From Halichondria panicea (taxonomy: Eukaryota; Porifera; Demospongiae; Suberitida; Halichondriidae): a DNA stretch of 64,000 nucleotides. A program made the translations under genes and the position numbers. This document shows, piece after piece, positions 12,089 through 22,479 of the stretch. Every line of letters starts with the position of its first letter. Positions within the stretch are counted from its first letter, which is position 1. Below the pieces are notes generated by a model. It saw only the letters and a list, made by a program, of their open reading frames with translations, made no database searches and was not told where the DNA came from. The stretch is taken from the NCBI RefSeq assembly GCF_963675165.1, contig NC_087377.1:9627122-9691121 (forward strand), written 5' to 3'.

Positions 12089-12282
12089 TCGGGGGAGTGT
12101 TAGAGTTATTTATCTGGTTGTGATCATTATTTTTGTTTGTACGCGCATGTGGACAGTTGTACCATGTGCCACGAAGTGAACTTATGATAATCAGTCAAGT
12201 TGATAGTTGTTAATCTAACTGAGTAGAATAAGCGAATACGCTAGTGTGTGTATACTTAAGATCGCCTATATAGCTACTAACA
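12089..12282 (+). repeat. Polypurine tract and intact 3' LTR
   Basis: Purine run gggggag (12091-12097) directly precedes an LTR of 185 bp, 12098-12282, which begins TGTTAG and ends CTAACA. It contains the undisturbed TTAAG target (12256-12260) that is duplicated around the insertion in the 5' LTR. Confidence 0.85.
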
Positions 12283-12393
12283 CTGACTCATCTATATAGC
12301 TATATCAATATCTACTATACAGGTATGTCACAATGTATGGTGTATATATATAGAAGAAATAGTCCAGTTATAGTCAATCATTCTGTGTGATCG

Positions 12394-13520
12394 TATGGCG
12401 CGCCGTGTGTTTCAATAACAATGTCTGCATGTACATAGGCGTGCCTGGTGTGAATATACCGAGATAGCATGCACGTGCAATGATCGCCTTATGCAGTGAT
12501 CATGTCTGCACATGCAACCATTACTCTGTGCACATGCAGTGATCATGTCTGCACATGCAACCATTAGTCTCTGCACATGCAGTGATCATGTCTGCACATG
12601 CAACCTGCACATGCAGTGATCATGTCTGCACATGCAACCATTAGTCTCTGTGTGTGCAGATTAATTGAACCCAAGGTGTACTAGCCTCGAATCCAGGCCG
12701 ATTAAAATACATGTACATATTTTAATCGGCCTGGTCTCGAGGCTAAAGGTGTACCTGAGTCCCATTAGAGAAACATATACTTTGACCTGATGCAGCAGCT
12801 CTATTTAAAGCACGTGTATCAAAGATGTATTAAAAATTAATGATGGATATATAGATGATATGGACATGGATGAAGACGAATCTGCCATTGAAGTACTCGG
12901 CTGGAACACATTTTTCAGGAAATAGAACATGCATGTGCAGAGATTAATGGTTGCATGTGCAGAGACTAATGGTTGCATGCATGTGCAGACATGGTCACTG
13001 CATGTGCACAGACTAATGGTTGCATGTGCAGACATGATCACTGCATGTACAGACATGATCACTGCACACGCAGAGACTAATGGTTGCATGTGCAGACATG
13101 ATCACTGCATGCATGTGCACAGACTAATGGTTGCATGTGCAGACATGATCACTGCATGTACAGACATGATCACTGCACATGCACGCAGAGACTAATGGTT
13201 GCATGTGCAGACATGATCACTGCATGTGCAGAGATTAATGGTTGCATGTGCAGACATGATCACTGCATGTGCAGAGATTAATGGTTGCATGTGCAGACAT
13301 GATCACTGCATGTGCAGAGACTATAATGGTTGCATGTGCAGAGATTAATGGTTGCATGTGCAGACATGATCACTGCATGTGCACAGACTAATGGTTGCAT
13401 GTGCAGACTATGATCACTGCATAAGGCGATCATTGCACGTGCATGCTATCTCGGTATATTCACACCAGGACACGCCTATGTACATGCAGACATTGTTATT
13501 GAAACACATGGCGCGCCATA
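12394..13520. mobile_element. TATGG-tipped foldback element with inverted 40-bp arrays
   Basis: The ends are TATGGCGCGCCGTGTG (left) and, read inward from the right, TATGGCGCGCCATGTG; the arms stay alike through ttcaataacaatgtctgcat. It is flanked by 6-bp TGATCG (12388-12393, 13521-13526); an 8-bp TGATCGTA reading is possible if the tips are unequal. The arms contain tandem copies of tgatcatgtctgcacatgca / gcaaccattagtctc, about 3-4 copies left and about 12 right, inverted to each other. The middle holds a second-order MITE (12682-12745). Frames crossing it (for example 12929-13195) are repeat artefacts. Confidence 0.85.
12682..12745. mobile_element. 64-bp hairpin MITE, TAGCCTCGA family
   Basis: TAGCCTCGAATCCAGGCCG at the left pairs with cggcctggtctcgaggcta at the right; almost the whole element is one hairpin around acatgtacat. 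A perfect 9-bp duplication AAGGTGTAC (12673-12681, 12746-12754) flanks it. A 9-bp TSD fits a Mutator-like origin. Confidence 0.9.
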
Positions 13521-13526
13521 TGATCG

Positions 13527-13794
13527 TAATGCTGTCCTCATTCTCTTCAGACCACCGAAAGACTTCTCTGTTGAGCAGCTAGTGACAGGCAGAGTGCACA
13601 ATAATTATACTATCACGAAGAAAATCTTTATTGAAACCATTGTTTAATTATTTTATTTTGTTTTGTTTTTTGTCTTCTACCTGGTATTTAGAGTGTGATC
13701 AGGTTTCTGCTGGTGATGTTGGTTACTTTATGAATATATAGACACTGCATGACAGTGAGAAAGAAGAACCTTCTCTGATGCAGGCTCTTGACTT
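13527..13794. other. Short spacer without a recognisable gene
   Basis: There is a poly-T-rich stretch (ttttattttgttttgttttttg, about 13650) and no gene-like frame beyond the tail of a repeat-derived one. Confidence 0.5.
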
Positions 13795-13801
13795 GTACTA
13801 T

Positions 13802-14688
13802 CAGAGATACAAAAGAAAGGGGATTGGAAACGAAATTTTTACGAAATTTTTGCGTGAAGCATTCCGCGTTATAGGGCGTGGCTAAAACTACAAAGGATTA
13901 TATTTATAGTCAGCATGCTCATTACCTGTCTTGACTGCTCTACAATGTGCTGTACATAGAAACAGTGAAATTGATCATTTTTAATGTTGATTTTTCTAAA
14001 AAGTAAAGAGAATTTAGCTCTAAAAAGTCGACTAAGCAACGCAGCCACTATTACTAGACAAATAAATGCTATGCAAGAAGAAATAGCCTTTACTATGAAG
14101 TCGTAGGAGGGACAGGCCCGTGGTGTGTCTAAAAGTATACTAAAGCAGTTTGAAGGACTATACTGCAAACGTTTATGAACAGTACAGCTTATTTATAGCA
14201 TGAAGCCATTCTATGTAGCACTTAGATACATAATAACCAAGTCAAGCAATGTCCTTTGCTGTTTTGACTTCACAGGAGGGACAGAGAAAAGTTGACATAG
14301 AGTAATTTAAGCTAAACTCAAAAAAATTGGAAACAGAGTAAAGACAACGGACTTAGAGCTTGTCAGTGGTTAGCCTCGATCCCAGGCCGAGTTTTCGCTT
14401 TTATAACGGTTAGGCGAACCAGTTGTTCGCCTAACCGTTATAAAAGCGAAAACTCGGCCTGGGATCGAGGCTAGTCAGTGGTATAAGCTTACTTCTCTCA
14501 AGTGTCTCCCAGGCCCTGAGTGATCTCTAGTGGATAGGAGAGCTAGAAACCAGGGATACAAAACCGTAGCGCAGTCCTCCATGTAATTATTTGCGAGCGC
14601 AATAATTACACGGAGTGCTTCACCGGATGTCAGTCCTTTTACATAGGGCGTGGGCGGTCGTTTCCAATCCCTTTCTTTTGCATCTCTG
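13802..14688. mobile_element. hAT-like non-autonomous element (CAGAGATRCAAAAG ends)
   Basis: The left end CAGAGATACAAAAGAAAGGG pairs with the right end, read inward CAGAGATGCAAAAGAAAGGG. Arms extend to about 30 bp (..gattggaaacga). The left flank is GTACTAT (13795-13801). The right flank reads GTACTA, then a TA-inserted MITE, then T, so removing that MITE gives a 7-bp duplication GTACTAT. The interior also carries a hairpin MITE (14371-14473). No transposase is present. Confidence 0.78.
14371..14473. mobile_element. 103-bp perfect-hairpin MITE, TAGCCTCGA family
   Basis: It starts TAGCCTCGATCCCAGGCCGA and ends with its exact reverse complement; the arms of about 49 bp meet at a short loop (ccag). 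A perfect 9-bp duplication GTCAGTGGT (14362-14370, 14474-14482) flanks it. Near-perfect symmetry suggests a recent insertion. Confidence 0.93.
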
Positions 14689-14694
14689 GTACTA

Positions 14695-14920
14695 CCGTAT
14701 AGCGCGAAATTTTCGAGGGGCTTAATTTTCGTGGATTTCGTGGGTTAGCAATCCTACACAAAAATTAAGTCCACGAAAATCGTTCTTTACCTGCTATAAC
14801 GTGCAAGATTTAAAGGCGTGGCTTCCGGTAAGCAGTCATTCCGCGAACATTGTGCAACGAAATGGCTTTTAGAGGCCAATCCACGAAATATAAGTGCCTC
14901 GAAAATTTCGCGCTATACGG
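14695..14920. mobile_element. TA-inserting MITE (CCGTATAGCGCGAAA family), copy 1
   Basis: CCGTATAGCGCGAAATTTTC at the left pairs with gaaaatttcgcgctatacgg at the right, flanked by TA on both sides (14693-14694, 14921-14922). The body 'gtggcttccggtaagcagtc' is shared with 43728-43961. A TA target is as in Tc1/mariner. It sits in the right target duplication of the hAT-like element. Confidence 0.9.
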
Positions 14921-15106
14921 TATTTAGCAGCTTTAATTAATTAATAAGTCACAGTACGCATGCCCAGGAAACTTATTATCTTGAAGGTGTGGTCTGACTC
15001 TCCAACGAGTATAAAAGCTAGCTCTAGCTCAGCTAGCTTCATAGTGCAGTGCAGTGCAGGCTCATGCAGCTTCCAGCAGGTTACAGTAATTTAATGTAAA
15101 GCTTAG

Positions 15107-15150
15107 GGGGGTGCTTGAGCACCCTGAGCCCCTAGCTGGATACGCCACTG
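15107..15150. mobile_element. Solitary right end of a hAT5-like element
   Basis: The sequence ggggtgcttgagcaccctga ... tacgccactg is the reverse complement of the left end at 8-50 (CAGTGGCGTA.., gctcagggtgct). No matching left end was found in the 1 kb upstream, so this is a fragment or an element truncated by the neighbouring insertions. Confidence 0.6.
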
Positions 15151-16076
15151 ACAGTCGCCCACTGACTCTTCTGGAATCGTGGACAGAGGGAACGGAATAA
15201 CATCACTGTTGCACATTGCTGAAACTCGGCAGTTGAATTGTCAGTTTGGTCATAATACTACAAAAAGAAAAATTAAACACGAATATTAGTCAATGGTAGT
15301 AGGAAATAGGGTACCGTATACGCATACGCATACATGCTATGCACACATTACATCAAAAAATACAACTTCGAGTATATACAAAGTTGAGCGGTAACTGAAG
15401 TGTACGATTCGCGACAAGAAAATGTTTGATGGAAACTGACAGTGTGTAACAACGTGTATACCCTCTATTTTGTTTCACTGCCAACAAAAGAATGCCACAC
15501 TGGTCATCCTATACAGGGGTAAGAGAATAGATAAACACGGGTATAGCTGCAGAATTAGTGAGTAAAGAATCACAGAATCACAAAAGTTCGAAGAACGATA
15601 TTTTTTAAGACATTATAATGAAAATCTATGTAGAGAATGCCTTCAATGACAGAGTTTTACTATATTTAATATTTACTTGGCTAAAAGAGCCCTTCAATTT
15701 ATCCATACAGTACCGGGGCTTAGTACACTTGTACACTACTTGTACACTATAATATAGTAAATAGGCTCTTTATCTGGCTACTCAGTACCTGAAGTCAGTC
15801 AGTGACACCACACCCTCTGCTAGCCTAAGACTACCTGCTATCAATACATTACTAGTCCTACCCTCACAAAAGTGAGCAAGTTCCTCCAGTGAGCAAGGTC
15901 CTCCAGCTAGGCGTAAGCATCCCTCTGAGTCTCTACTGGCCCTGTATATGAGAGCTCGAGACTGTATATTATACCTCTCATGATGGTGCTGCAGTTTTTT
16001 AACATGTAAGCGACGTCACTGCTTCAACCCCTTTATTGAAACGTTAACCTGGTAAACATCGCCAATCATAAACATT
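15151..16076. other. Non-coding, no recognised feature
   Basis: AT-rich sequence without a gene-like frame. Short direct repeats such as 'gtacacttgtacactacttgtacac' halves (about 15725) and 'gagcaag.tcctccag' (15880-15905) are visible. Confidence 0.5.
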
Positions 16077-16560
16077 GACTGCTTTTTAAAAACACCGACC
16101 TTTATGACTTTTATAACTACAAACCCTTGACACAAAGCTAGAAACTAGCTAAACTGCAGCCACTGTTAGGCTGTGTCGACTCCTTTTTAAAACATCGACC
16201 TTGGTAAACATCGACCTTTATGACGTCGACTCTGTTATAACGTTGACTCCATTTCATAACGTCGACTCTTTTTATAACGTCGACTCCATTTCATAACATC
16301 GACTCTTTTTATAACGTCGACTCCGTTTCATAATCCATAATAATCGACTCTTTTTGACACAAACAGCAAAACATCGACATTTATGACGTCGACTCTTGGT
16401 AAACATCGACTCCTTTATAAAACATCGACCTTTATGACGTCGACTCTGTTATAAGGTCGACCTTTATGACGTCGACTCCATTCATAACGTCGACTCATTT
16501 CATAACGTCGACCTTTATGACGTCGACTCCATTTCATAACATCGACTGTTTTTGGATTTT
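16077..16560. repeat. GTCGAC minisatellite
   Basis: Irregular tandem units of 17-26 bp are built on 'ataacgtcgactccatttc' and 'acatcgacctttatgac'. GTCGAC (SalI site) or ATCGAC recurs more than 20 times. The minus-strand frame here (RRYEWSRRHKGR) is a by-product of the repeat. Confidence 0.85.
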
Positions 16561-16599
16561 GACACAAACGGCACCCCATAGTATAATTATATATAATTA

Positions 16600-16929
16600 G
16601 GCCATGCAAAGTCAATTTGTAGTTTCTCAGGCCCTCGCGCTTGGAAATTGGCAGCTTTACAAAAAAGTTAAATATCACGTGACCTCAAATTAAAGGCACT
16701 AAAAGAAAAGAAAAGGATAAATTTGTATAGTTTTTTGGTCATGAATATAATTATGACTAAAATTAATAAGTAAAAATTATGCACTTCTGCTTATTGAGGA
16801 AGTTAGGGGTGTGTTTTCAATTAAAATTCTATGAATATCATTATCATTAATATTTATCAAATGCCTCAATCCGCTTGCTATTTTAGGAATATAATAGCCT
16901 GAGAAACTACAAATTGACTTTGCTTGGCC
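16600..16929. mobile_element. PIF/Harbinger-like MITE
   Basis: GGCCATGCAAAGTCAATTTG at the left pairs with caaattgactttgcttggcc at the right (one mismatch) and the arms continue through tagtttctcaggc. It is flanked by TTA (16597-16599, 16930-16932). A GGCC start with a 3-bp TTA duplication is typical of PIF/Harbinger. The interior is AT-rich with no frame. Confidence 0.85.
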
Positions 16930-17826
16930 TTATATATATATTCTGGACTAGCCTTGCACTGGGCTGAACTTTGACCTGACTATTGCAACACCAATCACAT
17001 TCCTTTCCCTCATAACAAAACCACAATGACAATCATGATTGTAAACAATGAACATAAACACATACTTTTACTTCATAGTTATTTTACAAAAACACCCAAA
17101 ACTTAGAGGTGGCATTCTTGACAATTACAACTGTTGTTTATAATTATATCAAACGTATAGACAAACTTTACTTAAGATCATAGTTGATGGTGGAGAAGGG
17201 CTTAATATTAGAATATGAGAAGCAATGAATCTAAATTATGGTATTATTATGCAAGCCAAAAAGGTGATATATGCTACACAACCGCCACATGCAAGATACC
17301 CCAATAATAAAAGTACTATTATTATTATACAATTGACTTGGGTAAGTGTAAACTCCACCTGTAGATATAAAAATTAACTAAGTTCATAACTTGGGTAAAC
17401 TGCCATGGAGGATTCTTCATGTACCGAGTAGGATCACACATCTGATAGCACATGTATAGTGTTGGTGACGCTCACTGACTGTCTTGGTGATGTTCTTGAT
17501 ATTACCCATGGCGTTAGACAAATACTTGAAGAAGCTATGTTTGGCTTAATTCGTACCGCATACACCACAATCGAGAAACACCTACATATGCATGACGATC
17601 AAAGTATATTATTTATACACATGAATTGTTCTTGACCTAAGTATTATATAGCATGTGGTTTCAATCAGTATTGAGTCAATGATTGAACATAATATTGACT
17701 ACATGCATTAACAGAAACAACACACATGCAGTTCCTAAATAGATTGTTGTACAGCTGCTTTGTAATCATCTCTCAATTATTTTGTTTACAGTCTATTTAT
17801 ACACTCCTAGCATATAAATACCGCAG
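16930..17826. other. AT-rich non-coding interval
   Basis: No frame over 60 aa and no paired inverted ends were seen. It may be intron or 5' flank of the receptor remnants that follow. Confidence 0.45.
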
Positions 17827-17960
17827 TCGCATCCTGCATTACAATGCGTTATACAACTACTCATAACAGTAAATTTGATCTGACAACGAAAGCAATTAGC
17901 AAAGAGACCAATTACGGATTGCTAGTCGAGTCTGAGCCAATTCAAAATGAACCACAATGA
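17827..17960 (+). pseudogene. Possible terminal exon of a receptor-like gene
   Basis: After an acceptor-like ..taccgcag a phase-1 frame runs VASCITMRYTTTHNSKFDL, then ISKETNYGLLVESEPIQ and a stop at 17958-17960. The NYGLL motif resembles the AAYGLV stretch of the tail exon 90 bp downstream, so the two may be duplicated tail exons. It is short and unsupported by upstream exons. Function unknown. Confidence 0.35.
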
Positions 17961-18050
17961 AGGTATATATGAACTAACCACACTTATGTCTATCTAATAT
18001 TTCCTCCTGCACGCTGGTTACCGTGTACACCATTACTTGAACACATGCAG

Positions 18051-18554
18051 ATGTGAGCAATGCGGTTGACTTATGGTGGCTAATTCTGCCTTTTGAAATG
18101 GTCGGAATTTTAACTCTGATCCTCACCTTGTTTTGTCTCCATTGTTACCACTTGACGATAAGAAAAAAGATTGAAAGGATACGAGAAACTCTAGATGAGC
18201 TAGCCAGTGTGAAGCAAAATGCAGCTTATGGGTTAGTAGCGAGATCGCCAACAAAAATCGGCTTTACACACAAGCTCACTGTATGAAACAATTCCAGAGC
18301 ATCCAGGCACAGTCAGCCATCAGTTTATCAATCACACACTGTGTGCATCTGATTTTGAAGCAACAGATGTTGAGTATGATTACATCGATAATCTAAAGTT
18401 CCCAGTACATGCTTCTAACCTAGAAGACCTTTCTTTTGAGCACCATCAATCATTTGCTGCTGTAACTGACAGCCACAGAAGGGGTGCAGTGCGAAACATA
18501 CAAGATTCAGGTCCTCTGTATGTTAACGTTGAGGTTACAGTACCCTCACAATAG
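18051..18554 (+). pseudogene. 3' exon of a single-pass receptor: membrane segment and Tyr-motif tail
   Basis: After acceptor ..acatgcag a phase-1 exon reads DVSNAVDLWWLILPFEMVG, then a hydrophobic segment (ILTLILTLFCLHCYHL) and basic stop-transfer RKKIERIRE. A cytoplasmic tail follows with Tyr motifs AAYGLV, LYETIPEHPG, VEYDYIDNL and GPLYVNVEV, stopping at TAG 18552-18554. The first part is in frame 2 and everything from LYETIPE on is in frame 3, so an indel lies near the A run at 18251-18256. No ectodomain exons are found in the preceding 1 kb. It is a fragment or a broken gene; the tail type matches the receptors at 22480 and 38887. Confidence 0.6.
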
Positions 18555-18882
18555 AACGAGATTTAAGATTAAGATGGAACGAACGTCAATACATGCACGT
18601 GCAACACAAGCATGCATGGTATACCATTGTATAAACATTGACTTTCAATATTTTAATGTATAATGTATAGACCTCAATTTAATAGAATTCATGCATGCAT
18701 GCACGAATACGAAAGCATAGTGGTTGATCACATGGTACACAATTATATGTATAATTATGAGCACATGCATGTGCACACACACACGTATAGTTATACCCAT
18801 TGAGAGTTGTTCAGGCATACATGAATGCATGATGAAAGAGAGTCAGCAACAGTAGTTCCACGAACTGCATGGTATATATATA

Positions 18883-18906
18883 ATTATGCCTCAGTGCGCA
18901 TACGGT

Positions 18907-18963
<57 letters not shown>

Positions 18964-19478
18964 ATAGACTGTTACAGCTGCTCAAGGATCAATGAAGTGC
19001 AAGTAAGAGTTTCTATAGGCTTCTAGTGTTGTTTTCTTGGATTCGTATTTGTGGATTTGCAAAATAAAGCTTCGTTCTTGAGTTATGTCTAGTTTTGCTT
19101 ACTATAGGAATGCCATTGAAGCCTTTTCAGAAGAGTCCGTAGCAAAACTTGTTCACCGAGTGTTGCTACTCTACTTAGTAGTTAGCTCTGCACTAGAACA
19201 CTAGCTGCAAGAGTGAGGAAGAGAGCTGCAAGACTCTGCTGATGGCAGCCATTAATTTTAGACTTGAACTTTTGGCATCAATCGTTTTTAACAACAATCA
19301 TGGTTGATCATACCCACTCTTTGAGTTTCCCTGTGATTCTGGATTCTGCACGCAGTAAAAATATTCATCATGACAATTATAATCAATGTGTGTATAAAAG
19401 CTAGCTATTAGTAGCTTTATTTTATGTAGCTTTGGCACCTCCACCAAGGCATCGATCAGCACCCGCAGTGCTTTCATT
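18883..19478 (+). mobile_element. Helentron-like non-autonomous repeat (GCCTCGGTG family), copy a
   Basis: It begins ATTATGCCTCAGTGCGCA, carries a (GT)n run at 18909-18962, then the family body (tgctcaaggat, cttctagtg, gttagctctgcactagaac). It ends with ccaaggcatcgatcagcacc ... gtgctttcatt. The start and the inverted end motif share ATGCCT(C/T)GGTG. Four other copies or relatives lie at 39484, 54362, 55618 and 56339. Confidence 0.75.
18909..18962 (+). repeat. (GT)n microsatellite inside the repeat element
   Basis: 54 bp of nearly pure gt with one c interruption, at the place where the copies at 54362 and 55618 carry gtgtgtctgtctgtctgtg. Confidence 0.95.
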
Positions 19479-20609
19479 ATGTTTCAGCAGGAGTAATGCT
19501 GTTATTCTAGCTCCATTCAAATATCGTTTCAATTAGGATACTAACTTAAATTCCTATTAGCTATAATTATAACAGTCAATTCAAGAGACTACATTTATAT
19601 TACGAGTTTACTGAGTATTACGTTTATGAGTGAATAATTGTTGTCATAGCATTGAGTACCATACCACCAGCCATGCAACTGTAGTGAAGAGACAAAAGTG
19701 CTTTGCTATGAAGAGAGAGCAGGAGTCGCCCTTACCACGACCATTCCCACTACCCACGCACAAACTACAGGGCAGGGATAGTTCAAGGGCTAAAAGGGAG
19801 GCTATACGGGTTTAAGAAGGGGAAGCTTATGTCAGTATATGGCTGATGCTATCTTTGCCCACAAGAGCAATCCAAAAAGAGAGGAGTTACGCCATGTTTC
19901 CAAATACGTGGCCATTTTTAGCGATGACAAATACAGATTATGTTTATATCTACAAGGCATATTTACAGGCATATCTTGCAAGGGAGCTGCTCCTCAAAAT
20001 CGAGAGGAAAGAGGATAATAGAGGAAGTGGCCATGCACTCAAGGTCTGGTATAAAGCAAGAGAGGAGCTTTGATCCCGACACGCATGACTACCTTCCACA
20101 AGGGAAGACAGACATGCCTTCACACGGCACCTCCGTAAGAGGCTTGCAAACATAGGAAGCCAACAAACAGATAAGTGATTATAGTTCTGTTCATAATACC
20201 TACATGGCGTTGTAACGCAAAAATTGTTACACTACTATCTTCATGTGGGGTACGTTAAATGTTTTTTTTAATAGGCCTACAGAAATAAATGCCACCTGAA
20301 ATACTTACCGGCATGTGTACCTAATTTTAAATAGAAAGGACAAAATAATAAAAACTGTAGGCCACCTTTATTTTCAGAAGAGCTGATATCATGGCCGGGT
20401 GAGAGCTCCCTAACTCTACAATCTGTGCTAAGCACATACCTTCCTCTAAAGAAAGCGGATGAGATATAGAGCAGATCTTATGGTGTTATAATTATAATAA
20501 TTATACTTCACAATTCATGCAGATCGTCAGTATCGAGTGTAAACGAGCTGTAAATTCTCCATTAGAAGAGAAGTAAACGAGAGAATAATTATGCACTAAA
20601 ATCATAAAT
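19479..20609. other. Interval with no supported gene
   Basis: Four frames of 61-75 aa exist (19630-20155, both strands, overlapping), but none shows a recognisable motif, splice context or repeat. 'Ttaagaagggg' and purine-rich stretches give the plus strand an apparently open look. Confidence 0.45.
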
Positions 20610-21320
20610 ATGGCCTCCAACAAACACTTGCAAGCTGAGTTGCCCATGATGCAAGCTACGCTACAGGTGAGAATTAATGTACTAAATTGGTCTTTATAAG
20701 CTAGCTAGCTGCACTGTTGAAAGCTGACTCGTGAACAACATTCATTGACTGTAGCTATGGGTCGGACAACTGCTCAAAGTGTGAAGGAAGTCAAAGATGC
20801 AGAATTGTCTTAACGTTCTCAAAGAAGCCTTTTTATAAGCGCCAAAAAATATACTTACAGCTTCGGTAGGCGTTTATTTTAGGGCCTCAAAAATAATACT
20901 GATGCTGACGTGGCGCTTAAATTATGGTGGCACTGTAATTACATCAATTACGCAATGATTATTACAAAACTTACCTTCATTTGCAGGATGGAGACACACG
21001 TACACCGAAACAAATTTCACTTTCACAACCATGATCCAGATGACCGGCCATGCACCAGCAATATTCTAGAGAGGACTGATGAAGCTGAAGCTACACTTAT
21101 AAATAATAATCGAAAAAGAAAAATAGCAACTGCACCTGCAAATAAAGCTCTGCTGGTGCTCTTGAGCATGTTCTATGCATATACTGCACGTACTGAAGGG
21201 TGCTCCAATTTCTACCAGGCACTGGAAATCATTTCCCCTGTCTATGCTGGCACCAAAGAGACTCCTCCAAGATCAGGCTCATGGCAGCATTGTCTAACTA
21301 ACTATAAACTCAAGCATTAA
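20610..21320 (+). CDS. Unrecognised possible two-exon ORF
   Basis: A short exon 20610-20666 (MASNKHLQAELPMMQATLQ) ends in a good donor CAG|GTGAGA. An acceptor tttgcag lies at about 20986, but the exon phases join it to a frame that stops after 15 codons. In another frame a 136-aa stretch (20910-21320) contains HDPDDRPCTSNILERTDEAE and a basic NNNRKRKIAT run followed by a hydrophobic LLVLLSMFYAY. No family was recognised. It could be chance. Confidence 0.2.
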
Positions 21321-21600
21321 CAAAATGGCTATATATATAGCTATTAGACTGGCGGCGCCAGTCTAAATTACATCTATAATGTAAACTCCACCTGTAGATA
21401 ATTATGTACCATAGGCCATGTGCTCTTGTTCCTGTAATTATTGTTTTATGATGTCATCCACAATTATGCCTGGCTCAGGCTGGGCCCAGACAATCAATAT
21501 TGATGCAATGCAATGGTGATGACTATAACCAGAATCAGAATGGTGAGTCATGGGACAAGGGTAATTGTTGGTGAACATTACCAGTGTTGTTTGTATTTAC

Positions 21601-22286
21601 AGTGATGTGTCAGGATCATCATCACCAGCTAGTAATGGTGCGATACTTTACAGCTTTGTGCTGTACACCACCACTGCATTGTGAAGTTAGTGGAGTTAGT
21701 GATACTTCACAGTAAATCTCATAGGTAAGTGTGATCGAATTTCTATTGAGTTTTCGTCTACAGCTAGATCAATTAATGGAATAACTGTCACAGTCGATCA
21801 AATGGACCCAATGATTGTATGGATTCGATTGGCAGCACACTCTACCCAACCTGCAGCACTGGCTATATGGTGACTGATCAGGGAACCCGTCCCTCACAAC
21901 CACTGTTGACTCTAACACAATATCACTCACTGCTCAATGGAGCTGGCTTCCCTTACTGTATCTGCGTCCAACCTACAGTCTTCTGACTCCAGTGGGACCT
22001 CGATCTGGGTATTGCTGTGGGCCGGGGTTGAGCATGGACCCAGGTAATGTAATCAGTTTTAACGGTAGCCTCCATCATCAGACTATTTCAGTTTTCACCC
22101 TATTTTAGTAATTTGGGTATGATTTCTGCTCTCACTTTGTAAGAATGTATAGACTGTGGGACGATAGAACAACTTGATGGTATTTTACATGTACATGCAT
22201 GTATACATGCAGTGACTGCTCAATAGTTCTATTCATAGTGATGATCATCTTTGCCATCGTTCTGTGCTACTGGGACAAAACAAGAA
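21601..22286 (+). pseudogene. Degraded receptor exons upstream of the 22480 gene
   Basis: Three pieces look like exons of the receptor type seen nearby. One follows acceptor ..tttacag at 21601 (DVSGSSSPASNGAILYSFVLYTTTAL, FN3-like, ending in a stop). One is a Cys-containing stretch around 21790-21990 (STLYPTCSTGYMVTDQGTRP). One is a membrane-exit exon 22239-22286 (VMIIFAIVLCYWDKTR) with acceptor ..ttcatag and donor |GTAAGT. They are not joined by consistent frames, so the call is a decayed gene copy. Confidence 0.4.
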
Positions 22287-22479
22287 GTAAGTAAGTTTTT
22301 CTCACTTTAGGTTGTGTGGAATTACAGAACTGATCGAAAGTATCATCATGAAATTGAATTTATTTATGCTGAGTCAGAACATTCTTGTGTACCCAATGTT
22401 TACATAGCTAAATCTCACATCAATAATCTTCAACTTAACTGAGACAAGCACCTTACAAACCACTGGATCTACTAGAAGA

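Larger units (their letters stand above)
1..12282 (+). mobile_element. BEL/Pao-type LTR retrotransposon, decayed, with nested insertions
   Basis: The order is partial 5' LTR, tRNA primer site, gag, zinc knuckles, aspartic protease, reverse transcriptase, RNase H, integrase, polypurine tract and 3' LTR. Protease lying before RT, the DUF1759-like gag, and the YVDD RT motif point to BEL/Pao (family knowledge). The 3' LTR (12098-12282) starts TGTTAG and ends CTAACA. The window begins inside the 5' LTR, so the upstream target duplication is not visible. Coding is broken by at least four frameshifts (near 1580, 3260-3340, 4470 and 5600), two in-frame TGA codons (3445-3447, 5159-5161) and a 5.6-kb insertion at 5637-11211. 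It cannot be active. Without the two insertions it would be about 6.1 kb. Confidence 0.93.

Noticed and set aside
12805-13195. ORFs of 88-94 aa rich in His/Cys/Met (CADMITACTDMITAHA)
   Set aside because: Produced by the tgcatgtgcagacatgatca tandem repeat of the foldback element.
16415-16678. Minus-strand Arg-rich 87-aa ORF
   Set aside because: Reads through the GTCGAC minisatellite; the residues repeat with the DNA unit.
19630-20155. Overlapping 61-75 aa frames as a gene
   Set aside because: No shared codon pattern, no splice sites that join them, no recognisable protein; consistent with chance in a slightly GC-richer patch.
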